From assembly GCF_024529955.1 (NCBI RefSeq), contig NZ_AP024855.1, positions 434,001 to 498,000 on the forward strand: 64,000 bases of DNA, given 5' to 3'. Positions 27,790 through 37,075 of the stretch are shown here, piece after piece. The stretch is from Photobacterium toruni (GTDB lineage: Bacteria; Pseudomonadota; Gammaproteobacteria; Enterobacterales; Vibrionaceae). The translations under genes and the position numbers were made by a program. Within the stretch, counting starts at the first letter, position 1. Each line of letters begins with the position of its first letter. The notes beneath the pieces are model-generated. The model saw only the letters and a list, made by a program, of their open reading frames with translations. It was not told the origin of the DNA and ran no database searches.

Positions 27790-27795
27790 ATTATA

Positions 27796-27880
27796 TGGTG
27801 GTGGGAGAAGGATTCGAACCTTCGAAGGCAGTGCCGGCAGATTTACAATCTGCTCCCTTTGGCCACTCGGGAATCCCACC
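27796..27880 (-). tRNA. tRNA-Tyr(GTA)
   Basis: 85 nt, intact. Confidence 0.96.
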
Positions 27881-27889
27881 GAAATTTAA

Positions 27890-27965
<76 letters not shown>

Positions 27966-28015
27966 ACAAAATTTCGTTACATAGCATGTTAATATCTAAC
28001 ACTATGTCTTTATGT

Positions 28016-28092
28016 TGGCGGAGCGGACGGGACTCGAACCCGCGACCCCCGGCGTGACAGGCCGGTATTCTAACCAACTGAACTACCGCTCC
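28016..28092 (-). tRNA. tRNA-Asp(GTC)
   Basis: 77 nt, intact. Confidence 0.96.
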
Positions 28093-28133
28093 AATTCTTT
28101 AATGAAACCCGATTAAATCGAATCTCTAGAATT

Positions 28134-28224
28134 TGGCGGAGAGATAGGGATTTGAACCCTAGATACGCTATAAACGTATGCTGGTTTTCAAGACCAGTGC
28201 TTTCAACCGCTCAGCCATCTCTCC
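28134..28224 (-). tRNA. tRNA-Ser(TGA)
   Basis: 91 nt, intact; first gene of the fourth unit. Confidence 0.96.
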
Positions 28225-28234
28225 AATGCCGCGT

Positions 28235-28263
28235 ATAATATAGCGCAACCCTTTCCTTGTAAA
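28235..28263 (-). promoter_or_regulatory. promoter of the fourth array unit
   Basis: TTTACA / 17 bp / TATTAT on the minus strand. Confidence 0.75.
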
Positions 28264-28419
28264 GCAATAATATTAAAAAGCTTTTCAAGTGATCATCAAT
28301 TGTTCAATGGTTGTTAATATCACTCAATTTGATGTTTTATACAACAATCTATAAGCCAATATAATGGACTGACTAGATTTAAAAAAGATCCCCCATCACG
28401 AATGACGGCAAGATCTCGC

Positions 28420-28451
28420 CAATAAAGAAGCACCAACTGAACTAAGTAGGA
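28420..28451 (-). pseudogene. 5'-half fragment of tRNA-Asn
   Basis: Third copy of the Asn 5' half with the GCTTCTTTATTGGCGAG tail; the acceptor has a further change (TCCTAC). Confidence 0.7.
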
Positions 28452-28531
28452 ATTATACGGTAGTGGGTTCTAGCACTTTACACTCTCGCAGCCTCTAACC
28501 TCGAAACTACATTTCACTAAAATTCAGACGT

Positions 28532-28560
28532 AAAAAAGCCCGCAATTGCTTGCGGGCTTT
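28532..28560 (-). terminator. terminator of the rightmost array unit
   Basis: GCCCGCAATTGCTTGCGGGC hairpin, same variant as at 23812. Confidence 0.85.
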
Positions 28561-28618
28561 CTTATTTATCATTGTCTACTAGCATTAACTAATGATGTAA
28601 AAACCAATAGACATTATA

Positions 28619-28703
28619 TGGTGGTGGGAGAAGGATTCGAACCTTCGAAGGCAGTGCCGGCAGATTTACAATCTGCTCCCTTTGGCCACTCGGGAATCCC
28701 ACC
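28619..28703 (-). tRNA. tRNA-Tyr(GTA)
   Basis: 85 nt, intact. The downstream spacer (about 78 bp) matches that after the Tyr gene at 23899. Confidence 0.96.
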
Positions 28704-28712
28704 GAAATTTAA

Positions 28713-28788
<76 letters not shown>

Positions 28789-28838
28789 ACAAAATTTCGT
28801 TACATAGCATGTTAATATCTAACACTATGTCTTTATGT

Positions 28839-28915
28839 TGGCGGAGCGGACGGGACTCGAACCCGCGACCCCCGGCGTGACAGGCCGGTATTCTAACCAA
28901 CTGAACTACCGCTCC
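28839..28915 (-). tRNA. tRNA-Asp(GTC)
   Basis: 77 nt, intact. Confidence 0.96.
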
Positions 28916-28956
28916 AATTCTTTAATGAAACTCGATTAAATCGAATCCCTAGAATT

Positions 28957-29047
28957 TGGCGGAGAGATAGGGATTTGAACCCTAGATACGCTATAAACGT
29001 ATGCTGGTTTTCAAGACCAGTGCTTTCAACCGCTCAGCCATCTCTCC
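28957..29047 (-). tRNA. tRNA-Ser(TGA)
   Basis: 91 nt, intact; first gene of the rightmost unit. Confidence 0.96.
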
Positions 29048-29057
29048 AATGGGGAGA

Positions 29058-29086
29058 ATCATATAGTTGCGTTTATTATCTGTAAA
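29058..29086 (-). promoter_or_regulatory. promoter of the rightmost array unit
   Basis: TTTACA / 17 bp / TATGAT on the minus strand. The discriminator (TCTCCCCATTG) and flanks differ from the other units, so this is likely the ancestral outer edge of the array. Confidence 0.7.
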
Positions 29087-29386
29087 GTAATAATATTAAA
29101 AAAGACATCAATTGATTTGTTATTCATCAATGTACTGTAAAAATAATCAATTACCGCTTTATCGTAACAATAAAATTATTTAACTTAATAAATATTACAC
29201 CACAGTATTAATAGCCCCACTATTGAAATATTGATCTTGCTCCAAATTTTCTCAACAAAGCAAACGATTGCTTGGTCAAGCATCACACTTTAATCAGAAA
29301 TATGAAATTAGAATCATTAAAGATTACATTGAGCTTATTCCAAAGAGGTATTTTACTCTCAGTAATTTAATCTGTGAGCAAATAAA
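29087..29386. other. gene-free stretch upstream of the porin gene
   Basis: AT-rich with no ORF or clear operator. It contains the promoter of the porin gene. Confidence 0.4.
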
Positions 29387-30388
29387 ATGAAAAAGAAAAT
29401 ATTAGTAATTGCCATTTCATCACTTTTTATGAGCACTTTCGCCCAATCAGCCACTATTTATAAAAAAGATAATGGCGATAGATTAGATATCTATGGCGGT
29501 GCAGAAATAGGCGGTACCATTGTCACAAATAGAGATAAATCCCCTTTTGGCGATAAATCTAAATCTTATGTTGATGACTCTTTTGGAACTATTGGTATTA
29601 AAGGACAAACTAATAAATTTTATGCCAAATTAGAAATTGACGCTGAACGTACTGATTGGACTTATGAAAACAACTTTAGATTAGTTATTGATAAAGCTTA
29701 TGTTGGATATTTCTTAACTGATAAACAAACAGTCGAGTTTGGACGAACAGATACAGCCTATGATCACTATGATGCTTTTGGCGATTTCTCAAATGAATTA
29801 GCCGATGAAGTATCAGAAGCAGGAGATCAAGATAATACGATTAAATACCGTGGCGAATTTGGCGCTTTAAAAGTCGGTATCTCATATTCAGCCAAAGGGT
29901 GGGATTTCGAACACGATGCTCAATCCCTGTATGATGAAAATGGCATATTCATCAAGAAAAGAGGATCATACATTACTGACTCCCGTGAAGGAGAAGTAAT
30001 TAATGGCTATGCTGGCTACTTTACTAACAACTTAACCGTCATTGCTGCAGCAGAGACGGTACATAATCGTGGCGAATTATATTCATTACACGGTAAATAT
30101 AAAATTAATAAATTTGCTATTGGTGGGTTTACCTCTTATTCCGACCGTGATGGTGTAAACAAAAATAGCATGACCTATGTATTATCAGGTTCTTACGACA
30201 TTACAAGCCAATTAACAGGTTATGTTGTTGGTAATATATACAATGATGATAATAACGATAAAGATGACCAACATGTTGTCGTTGGTACGCAATATATGTA
30301 TGCCAAGAATGTAAAACTCGTTGCTGAAGCTGCAATGGGGGGGAATACAGGCACATTAGGTTATCTAAAAGCATACTATTGGTTTTAA
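29387..30388 (+). CDS. outer-membrane porin, Gram-negative porin type
   Basis: Signal peptide of about 22 residues ending AQSA. The mature protein has alternating beta strands with periplasmic turns and long polar loops (DIYGGAEIGGTI, FGTIGIKGQTNKFYAKLEID, VEFGRTDTAYDHYDAFGDFS) and ends in the aromatic YYWF needed for barrel assembly. Length 333 aa fits a trimeric general porin. Monocistronic or followed by the nuclease gene 67 bp later. Substrate selectivity is not readable. Confidence 0.88.
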   Translation: MKKKILVIAISSLFMSTFAQSATIYKKDNGDRLDIYGGAEIGGTIVTNRDKSPFGDKSKSYVDDSFGTIGIKGQTNKFYAKLEIDAERTDWTYENNFRLVIDKAYVGYFLTDKQTVEFGRTDTAYDHYDAFGDFSNELADEVSEAGDQDNTIKYRGEFGALKVGISYSAKGWDFEHDAQSLYDENGIFIKKRGSYITDSREGEVINGYAGYFTNNLTVIAAAETVHNRGELYSLHGKYKINKFAIGGFTSYSDRDGVNKNSMTYVLSGSYDITSQLTGYVVGNIYNDDNNDKDDQHVVVGTQYMYAKNVKLVAEAAMGGNTGTLGYLKAYYWF

Positions 30389-30455
30389 AGCATTCCCTCT
30401 CTTTTAATTCATTGAATGATAATTCATATATTGTTATACACATGGAAAATAACTC

Positions 30456-32588
30456 ATGAAAAAAAACATTCTAGCTATTGTTATTGGCGCCACCATTTCA
30501 TCATTTAGTTTTCAACTATATGCCGCTGATAATCAAGACCAAAATGAAATAAAAACATTAACCATTCAAGGTATTCAAGGTGAAGGCGAATACACTCCTA
30601 TTGCCCTAAATAAACATATATCGACTCAACAATATCAAGTAAACGGAATTATTACTGCTATTCAGCAACACAATTTAGGTAAAGATCTACAGCAAGGATT
30701 TTTCATGCAAGCTGTAACTGACAATAATCCAGCAACTTCTGATGGTATTTTTGTTCAAACAACTAAAATAATTGGCTTAAAAATAGGACAGGAAGTTAGT
30801 GTCATTGCTAATATTAGCGAAGATTTTAAGTGGACTAAATTAATTAATGTCGAAAGTATTAAAATATTAACAAATAATAATCCATTACCACCAATTACTG
30901 CCTTAACATTTGATGATGCCAATAAATTTGATTTAGAACGTTACGAAGGAATGCTAGTACGTATTAATGAGGATTCAGATCTAAACGTTACAAAAAATTA
31001 TGGTTTTGATTTTAATTCATACCGTAGCAATATGTTACTTTCACATGGAACTGTAAACGTACACCCTAATCAAAACCATGTGCCAACAACCTCTCATGCA
31101 AAACAACCCAATGATTTATTAGTTATTGAATCTTTTACCAAAGCACCAAACGGTGATATTCCTTGGTATTCAACCTTTGGTGCAGATAACGGCACCGGAA
31201 CAACTGATAATTATATTCGTATTGGTGATATTGTTGATGGCTTAGAAGGTGTAATAGGTTATTCGTATGGCGATTATCGTTTCTATGTCACCAATGAAGC
31301 CGATACAAAGACATTTATTCATACAAATGATAGAACTGACGCGCCAGTATTAAAACAAGGCGGAGATTTACGAATCGCTAGTTTTAATGTTCTTAATTAC
31401 TTCAATTCCCCATTTACGCATGAGACTCAAAATCCATTAAAACAAAACCGTGGCGCAATGACACAAGAGGAATTTGACCTACAAAGCACTAAAATTGCTA
31501 AAGCCATTGTGCGAATGCAGGCTGATATTGTCGGTTTAATGGAAATTGAAAATAATGGTTTTAAATCAGATTCAGCCGTTTACGATTTAGTTACTAAAAT
31601 TAATGATCGAATAAAAGATCCAGCTGAACATTACAAGTATGTAAAACCCAATAATGGTGAAAAATTTGTTGGTAGTGATGCTATTTCAAGCCAAGTGATT
31701 TACAAACCAAGTAAAGTAACATTAGAGCAATACCGTATAATAAAAATGCCAGAGCAACATGCGCCTGCAGTTAAGTATACTGATGAAAAACGTAAGCAAA
31801 GAAACGAAAGTGGCATTAATCATCAACGTGATACCATTGCTCCAACCTTTAAAATCAATGGCACAGATAAAACCTTAACCATCTCTGTTAACCATTTTAA
31901 ATCAAAAGGCTCTACTTGCTGGGAAGATGTAAATACAGGTGAACAGCTTGATGCAGATAAGCAAGGTTCATGTGAGAATTTACGGGTAGCTGCTGCTGAA
32001 CATTTGGGTGCGGAATTAGATAAAATTTCCGGTTCAAAAATTATCATTGGCGATTTAAATTCATACGCAAATGAAGATCCTGTCATCGTATTAACTAATC
32101 GAGATAACGTACCTAAAGATCATATTATTAAAGCCGCAGGATATACTTATATTGGAGGAGATGAAAAGACAGGTACACGATTATATGGACCAGAAGGTAA
32201 AGTCATCAATAAAAATTATGGTTATACCAATATCATCCGTCAATTACATCAAGATTCATACAGCTTTTCATATCAAAATAATATTGGTACGTTAGATTAT
32301 ATTCTATTATCACCAGATCTAATAAGTAAGGTTGTCGATGCTACAGATTGGAATATTAATGCTGGCGAAACTACGTTATTAGAATATGCAGATAAAAACA
32401 ATTGTAATAAAAATACATGTTCTCCTCGTTATAAGGATATCTACCGCGCATCAGATCACGATCCTGCGATCATTGATTTAAAAATTAAAGATAATACAAA
32501 AACACAGCACTCTGGTGGTTCAACAGGTATTATAGGATTAATTTCTTTATTTGGAATCCTACTATCAAGAAAAAAGATCAATAAATAA
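30456..32588 (+). CDS. extracellular endonuclease of the ExeM/Xds type with GlyGly-CTERM
   Basis: Signal peptide ends YAA (about residue 24). Residues 30-280 form an OB-fold/lamin-tail-like region of ExeM proteins. Residues 300-685 form the endonuclease/exonuclease/phosphatase domain, with FNVLNY, GLMEIENNGF, NHFKSKG, GDLNSYANEDP and SDHDPAIIDL carrying the metal and catalytic residues. The last 25 residues (SGGSTGIIGLISLFGILLSRKK) are a GlyGly-CTERM tail, the signal processed by rhombosortase in type II-secreted proteins. Likely degrades extracellular DNA for phosphate or biofilm release. Terminator follows. Confidence 0.92.
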   Translation: MKKNILAIVIGATISSFSFQLYAADNQDQNEIKTLTIQGIQGEGEYTPIALNKHISTQQYQVNGIITAIQQHNLGKDLQQGFFMQAVTDNNPATSDGIFVQTTKIIGLKIGQEVSVIANISEDFKWTKLINVESIKILTNNNPLPPITALTFDDANKFDLERYEGMLVRINEDSDLNVTKNYGFDFNSYRSNMLLSHGTVNVHPNQNHVPTTSHAKQPNDLLVIESFTKAPNGDIPWYSTFGADNGTGTTDNYIRIGDIVDGLEGVIGYSYGDYRFYVTNEADTKTFIHTNDRTDAPVLKQGGDLRIASFNVLNYFNSPFTHETQNPLKQNRGAMTQEEFDLQSTKIAKAIVRMQADIVGLMEIENNGFKSDSAVYDLVTKINDRIKDPAEHYKYVKPNNGEKFVGSDAISSQVIYKPSKVTLEQYRIIKMPEQHAPAVKYTDEKRKQRNESGINHQRDTIAPTFKINGTDKTLTISVNHFKSKGSTCWEDVNTGEQLDADKQGSCENLRVAAAEHLGAELDKISGSKIIIGDLNSYANEDPVIVLTNRDNVPKDHIIKAAGYTYIGGDEKTGTRLYGPEGKVINKNYGYTNIIRQLHQDSYSFSYQNNIGTLDYILLSPDLISKVVDATDWNINAGETTLLEYADKNNCNKNTCSPRYKDIYRASDHDPAIIDLKIKDNTKTQHSGGSTGIIGLISLFGILLSRKKINK

Positions 32589-32595
32589 CTAATAT

Positions 32596-32623
32596 AAAAA
32601 GAGGCTGATTAAGCCTCTTTTTT
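32596..32623 (+). terminator. terminator of the nuclease gene
   Basis: AAAAAGAGGCT / AGCCTCTTTTTT stem, 8 bp after the stop. Confidence 0.88.
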
Positions 32624-32751
32624 GAAAAGTAACATTACTGATAACTCTAATGATTAATAAGCAATTCATACTTGCAATGTGATGCTTATCATAAAAACAA
32701 ATCCTACATAGTGGTGTAATCATGCCTCGTCTATTTTAGGATCCTAACTAC

Positions 32752-33285
32752 ATGCTTAGTTCAGCAAAATCACTTTCAATCTCATTAAATAAAGCATGGA
32801 TAAAACCTTTTCTTTATAAATCTGATGTTGAAAAAAGAATTCAGTCTTGGTTTGAACAATATAAAAGTAACTGTATTCTTGAAATAGATATAAAGGAAAA
32901 ATTAGTTTCAAGCCCTAAAGTTAGAGTAACTATTGAATATAAGAAAATATCACAAAATAGTCATATCGACACTGAAAAATTAGCTATTATGATTGAAGAT
33001 CAATTGTTTGATTTCTTTGAATATAGAAATGTAATAACCATTGATGAAATTATTAAAAAAATAGCATTTGAAAAATCACCTCAAGATTATTGTCATTCAT
33101 TAATAATGAAATCATTAAAAAAAGAAATAATTATTAATGACCAATTTAATTTATTAGATCTTAATCATCAATACTCATCAGAATATGATTTACGCCGCCT
33201 AACTGATTTGAAAGTTGAACGACTATTATTTCTATCGCATATCATAAAATACAACATCAATGTGCATAATGCATTAGCTATTTAA
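32752..33285 (+). CDS. hypothetical protein (177 aa)
   Basis: Very AT-rich, soluble, Ile/Lys-rich protein with predicted helices and a few beta strands. No signal peptide, membrane segment or known motif. GGATCCTAAC upstream gives a weak ribosome site. The base composition is lower in GC than its neighbours, which may mean a recent arrival. Family not recognised. Confidence 0.55.
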   Translation: MLSSAKSLSISLNKAWIKPFLYKSDVEKRIQSWFEQYKSNCILEIDIKEKLVSSPKVRVTIEYKKISQNSHIDTEKLAIMIEDQLFDFFEYRNVITIDEIIKKIAFEKSPQDYCHSLIMKSLKKEIIINDQFNLLDLNHQYSSEYDLRRLTDLKVERLLFLSHIIKYNINVHNALAI

Positions 33286-33521
33286 TGTTCTCAATCACCA
33301 TCATAAAATACCAAACCTTCAACATTTTCTCATCTTGATGGTAGACATATAAAAGCCTCGTTATCATCAACGAGGTTATGCTACAACATACTAATAATCG
33401 CTACCCTATCTCGTTCGTAACCTAACTACAGAGTATGATGAAAAAACACGATCTAGGTAGTCGTGAATTTGAACCTGCTGCTATTACACGAATTAAATAT
33501 GCCTACATTTTATTCAGACGT

Positions 33522-33550
33522 AAAAAAGCCAACATCTAAATGTTGGCTTT
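33522..33550 (-). terminator. terminator of tRNA-Ser at 33559
   Basis: AAAAAGCCAACAT / ATGTTGGCTTTT stem, close to the terminator following the Ser gene at 18482. Confidence 0.85.
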
Positions 33551-33558
33551 TAAGAATT

Positions 33559-33649
33559 TGGCGGAGAGATAGGGATTTGAACCCTAGATACGCTATAAAC
33601 GTATGCTGGTTTTCAAGACCAGTGCTTTCAACCGCTCAGCCATCTCTCC
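33559..33649 (-). tRNA. tRNA-Ser(TGA)
   Basis: 91 nt, seventh copy, alone in its unit like the copy at 18482. Confidence 0.96.
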
Positions 33650-33658
33650 ATGCGGCGT

Positions 33659-33687
33659 ATACTATAGCGTTCATCATTCACTGTAAA
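33659..33687 (-). promoter_or_regulatory. tRNA-Ser promoter
   Basis: TTTACA / 17 bp / TAGTAT on the minus strand with a GC-rich discriminator. Confidence 0.7.
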
Positions 33688-33852
33688 GCTTTTATTCTTA
33701 AAAGGAATTTACTTGGGTATTTATCACCCCAATAACTATTATTGGCCGCTTTATTGTACCGACAGCATGACAAAAGGTTCGCTATAATTTAATTTAACAG
33801 CCATTGTTAGACTATTGGTAAATAATAACGTTACTATTTCAAGGAAGATTTC

Positions 33853-34560
33853 ATGAATGTCTTAATTATTGGTGGTACTGGTGGAATCGGATTAGCGATT
33901 ATTCAACAATTATTACTCATTAAGCCCCATGTGAATGTTCATGCAACATTTTTTCGCCACCAGCCTCAATATCAACATTCTCAGCTACGTTGGCACCAGT
34001 GTAATATTACACTTGAGGATCATATTGAAGCACTTGCAAAACAACTTCCTCGACTTGATCTAATAATTAATGCTGTTGGTATGCTCCACACAACTGAACA
34101 TCAGCCTGAAAAGTCCATTCAACAATTTGATGTGCATTTTTTTCAAACCAACATTCAAACGAATACACTACCTAGCTTATTAATTGCCAAACATTTCATG
34201 GCAGCGTTAAAAACATCATCTCACAGTTATTTTGTAACTATTTCAGCCAGGGTAGGCAGTATTGAAGATAATAAATTAGGCGGTTGGATCAGTTATCGTA
34301 GTTCAAAAGCCGCACTTAATATGGCGATTAAAACTATCAGTATTGAATGGCGCACCAAACTTCCCCATTGTTGTGTGATTGCTTTTCACCCCGGAACAAC
34401 CGCAAGCGCTCTCTCTAAACCATTTCAACGTAATGTTGCACCCCACAAATTATTTACACCCACTTATACTGCGCAATGCTTATTGAGCTTATTAGCACGA
34501 CTCACACCACAAGAAACTGGACAATTTTTAAGTTATGACGGTAACACTCTTCCTTGGTGA
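33853..34560 (+). CDS. short-chain dehydrogenase/reductase, C-factor-like
   Basis: Rossmann nucleotide motif GGTGGIGLAI at residues 7-16, NAVG near 75-78, a Ser near 135 in SYFVTISAR, and Y/K in the catalytic position (SYRSSKAAL, about 156-163). Length 235 aa is typical of SDRs related to CsgA/C-factor. AAGGAAGATTTC provides the ribosome site. It stands alone and its substrate is not inferable. Confidence 0.88.
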   Translation: MNVLIIGGTGGIGLAIIQQLLLIKPHVNVHATFFRHQPQYQHSQLRWHQCNITLEDHIEALAKQLPRLDLIINAVGMLHTTEHQPEKSIQQFDVHFFQTNIQTNTLPSLLIAKHFMAALKTSSHSYFVTISARVGSIEDNKLGGWISYRSSKAALNMAIKTISIEWRTKLPHCCVIAFHPGTTASALSKPFQRNVAPHKLFTPTYTAQCLLSLLARLTPQETGQFLSYDGNTLPW

Positions 34561-34715
34561 TACGCTTTAAGTATAAACAATGCTGATAAAACACATATTA
34601 TATTATTATGCATAATGTGAAATTCATCATAATATACAGGCTTATTAATGCTGTTGTTTGTGCTTATTAACCTCAATCAGCATCACCATTCACCTTGTTT
34701 CTTGCGGTAGATATA

Positions 34716-35600
34716 ATGAAAAAACGTTCTGTTGGCTTTGCTATGACCATTTTAATTATTGGTAATTTAGTCGCCGTACTTTCTGATGCAATAATCAAGA
34801 CCATGGGCAAAGATGCCGCAGTGTTTCAATTTGTATTTTTTCGCCAACTGTCAGCTGTGATTATTTTATTACCCTTTTGTCTACGAGCTACAAAACAAAG
34901 CTTTTTCATTGGCTTAAAATGGCATTGCATACGCGCACATGTATGGTTATTAGGTGCTGTATTTATGGTGATCTCATTAAGTACGCTTCCCTTAGCTACT
35001 GCAAATGCCATTTTCTATGCCGCGCCCTTGATCATGCTTCCGTTAGCAATGCTTGTTTATGGCGAAAAACTCAGTCGATATTCTATTGCGGCAGGTATTA
35101 TTGGTTTTGCTGGCGTATTGGTCATTGTGCGCCCAACCGACATCAGTTGGGCCGCTTTTGGTGCATTGGTCGTCGCATTTACGATTGCAGTTAATAACCT
35201 TTTTATTCGTAAACTCCCTACCCAACAAAGTGTTGCTCAAACATTATTACTCACCAACCTAATAGGTATGCCTGCATCACTTGCATTGGCTTTATGGGAA
35301 AATAAACCATGGGATTGGTCACCATTGATTACAGCCTCAGGCTCTAGTGCTTTAATTTTGGTGTATGCAGCAACATGTGTAGTGGCTTATCGTGCAGCTG
35401 AAAGTAATAAAATAGCCAGTGCCGAATACAGTGGTTTAATTGGCGCTGTTGTTGTCGGCTACTTATTGTTTAATGAAGTGCCAGATACGACCACTTTTGT
35501 GGGTACGGTAATGATCATTGCGCCACTATTATGGCTAGCAAAAGTAGAAAGGAAACAGCATAAAAAAGATTCAATTCAAGCAATTGCTGTTAACGAATAA
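34716..35600 (+). CDS. EamA-family (DMT) transporter
   Basis: Ten hydrophobic helices in two EamA repeats (about 10-140 and 150-285). The first carries FFRQLSAVIILLPF and the second the AAESNKIASAEYSGL region typical of DMT exporters. The ATG at 34716 is preferred over a TTG seven codons upstream because it begins the conserved MKKRS..FAMTI signal-anchor-like start. Probably exports a metabolite or amino acid; substrate unknown. Confidence 0.85.
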   Translation: MKKRSVGFAMTILIIGNLVAVLSDAIIKTMGKDAAVFQFVFFRQLSAVIILLPFCLRATKQSFFIGLKWHCIRAHVWLLGAVFMVISLSTLPLATANAIFYAAPLIMLPLAMLVYGEKLSRYSIAAGIIGFAGVLVIVRPTDISWAAFGALVVAFTIAVNNLFIRKLPTQQSVAQTLLLTNLIGMPASLALALWENKPWDWSPLITASGSSALILVYAATCVVAYRAAESNKIASAEYSGLIGAVVVGYLLFNEVPDTTTFVGTVMIIAPLLWLAKVERKQHKKDSIQAIAVNE

Positions 35601-35711
35601 TACAATCTTTCATTGCAGAACTTTCTGCATACAAAGACAAAAACTCGGAATATGCTATTTTTAGCCACAGATTAAATGTGACTTTAACGTTGCTTACATA
35701 AGGTATCCGTA

Positions 35712-35966
35712 ATGAAAAAAGCACTAAAAATTAATAATATTTATATCAATATGGAAACGATTGTAGCCTTTGATTTAAATTACAAAATAGATGGTCATCG
35801 AGCTCTATATCTATTAACAAATAGCACTGAACTGCCTTTTTTAGAGATTGAAGAAAACGATATGGCGACCAATGACGGTACTGACTATCAGGCTCAAAAA
35901 GTCATATCAAGTGAATACAACCGAATTAAGCGTGAATTGTGTATTTATATGGGTATTGTTCTATAA
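35712..35966 (+). CDS. hypothetical protein (84 aa)
   Basis: Small soluble protein with beta-strand character (INNIYINMETIVAFDLNYKI), strong ribosome site TAAGGTATCC and its own terminator. No family recognised. Confidence 0.6.
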   Translation: MKKALKINNIYINMETIVAFDLNYKIDGHRALYLLTNSTELPFLEIEENDMATNDGTDYQAQKVISSEYNRIKRELCIYMGIVL

Positions 35967-35968
35967 AT

Positions 35969-36001
35969 AAAAAAGCGATAACCATTAGGCTATCGCTTTT
36001 T
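35969..36001. terminator. bidirectional terminator
   Basis: AAAAGCGATA / TATCGCTTTT perfect stem between convergent genes. Confidence 0.88.
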
Positions 36002-36031
36002 ACACCGCATAATTTTTATATCACAACAATC

Positions 36032-37075
36032 TTAAACTAACGCTTTGTTAAATCCATCAAGAACGGCAACGGTATTATGGCCTAAGTCATCTACTGCATA
36101 ACCACCTTCAAAAACAAATAATGTTGGAATATTTAATAAGCCTATCATCCAGCCAATATTTTGATAATCATTGCGCATCAATTTAAAGTAGCTGATCGGA
36201 TCATCAGCAAAGGTATCCATGCCCAATGAAATAACTAACGCTTCAGGTTTATATTCTGTAATACGCGCCAATGCTTGCGCTAATACGGGCTCATACACTG
36301 ACCAATCAGTAGTATGCAGTGGCAAAGGTAAGTTTAGATTAAAGCCTAAGCCTTCACCCTCACCTTCTTCATCAGCAAAGCCTAGATAATGCGGATAATC
36401 ATAATCAGGATCGCCATGAATAGAAGCAAATAACACATCATTACGATGATAGAAAATACTTTGCGTACCGTTACCATGATGGTAATCAATATCCAATACC
36501 GCGACTCGCTTTGCACCTTGACGAATAAAACTTTCAGCAGCAATAGCCGCATTATTAGCGTAACAATAACCCCCCATTAAATCAGAGGCCGCATGGTGAC
36601 CCGGAGGACGACATAATGCAAACGCGGCATGTTCGCCTTGCTTAATTAAATCGACCCCAGTTAAAGCACATTCCGTTGCTGCAACAATTGCTTTCCAAGA
36701 TCCGGCGGTAATAGCCGCTGTCATATCAAAGCTGTAGTACCCTAAGCGACCTTCGATATCTTTTGGAATACGATTACGTAAATGACGTGCAGGCGCAAAA
36801 CAGTATGGCGATGCGTCATGCACATCACCAAATGCTTCGACCCATTGATCCCAGCAGCTTGCAAGGAAATCAACGTAATCATCAGTATGAACCCAACGCA
36901 GCGGTGCATCACCATAGCTATTTGGTTCAATCATTGTAAAACCACCGTGACTATTAAGCGCATTTAGCACCATATCAGCACGCTCTGGTTTTTCAAAACA
37001 AGGGGTTGCTTCACCATTTAAGAATTCAAAGCGTACATGGTGTAAACGTTGTTTTTCAGTATAGATAACTTTCAT
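36032..37075 (-). CDS. aphA: acetylpolyamine amidohydrolase (class II HDAC-like)
   Basis: Zinc hydrolase of the histone-deacetylase fold that removes acetyl groups from acetylated polyamines. Visible active-site blocks: RPPGHHAASDLMGGYCYANNAA (tandem His), DIDYHHGNGTQ (zinc Asp/His), LGMDTFADDP (zinc Asp) and FEGGYAVDDLG. The N-terminus KVIYTEKQRLHH and the length 347 aa match bacterial acetylpolyamine amidohydrolases rather than acetoin-type enzymes. Its ATG overlaps the stop of the upstream polyamine-binding gene (TAATG), so the two are translationally coupled and likely act on imported acetylpolyamines. Confidence 0.9.
   Translation of the reverse strand: MKVIYTEKQRLHHVRFEFLNGEATPCFEKPERADMVLNALNSHGGFTMIEPNSYGDAPLRWVHTDDYVDFLASCWDQWVEAFGDVHDASPYCFAPARHLRNRIPKDIEGRLGYYSFDMTAAITAGSWKAIVAATECALTGVDLIKQGEHAAFALCRPPGHHAASDLMGGYCYANNAAIAAESFIRQGAKRVAVLDIDYHHGNGTQSIFYHRNDVLFASIHGDPDYDYPHYLGFADEEGEGEGLGFNLNLPLPLHTTDWSVYEPVLAQALARITEYKPEALVISLGMDTFADDPISYFKLMRNDYQNIGWMIGLLNIPTLFVFEGGYAVDDLGHNTVAVLDGFNKALV

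Noticed and set aside
33463..33735. 90-codon ORF, and a similar one at 18500-18682
   Set aside because: Both read through the antisense strand of tRNA-Ser; the shared protein sequence reflects the tRNA repeat.
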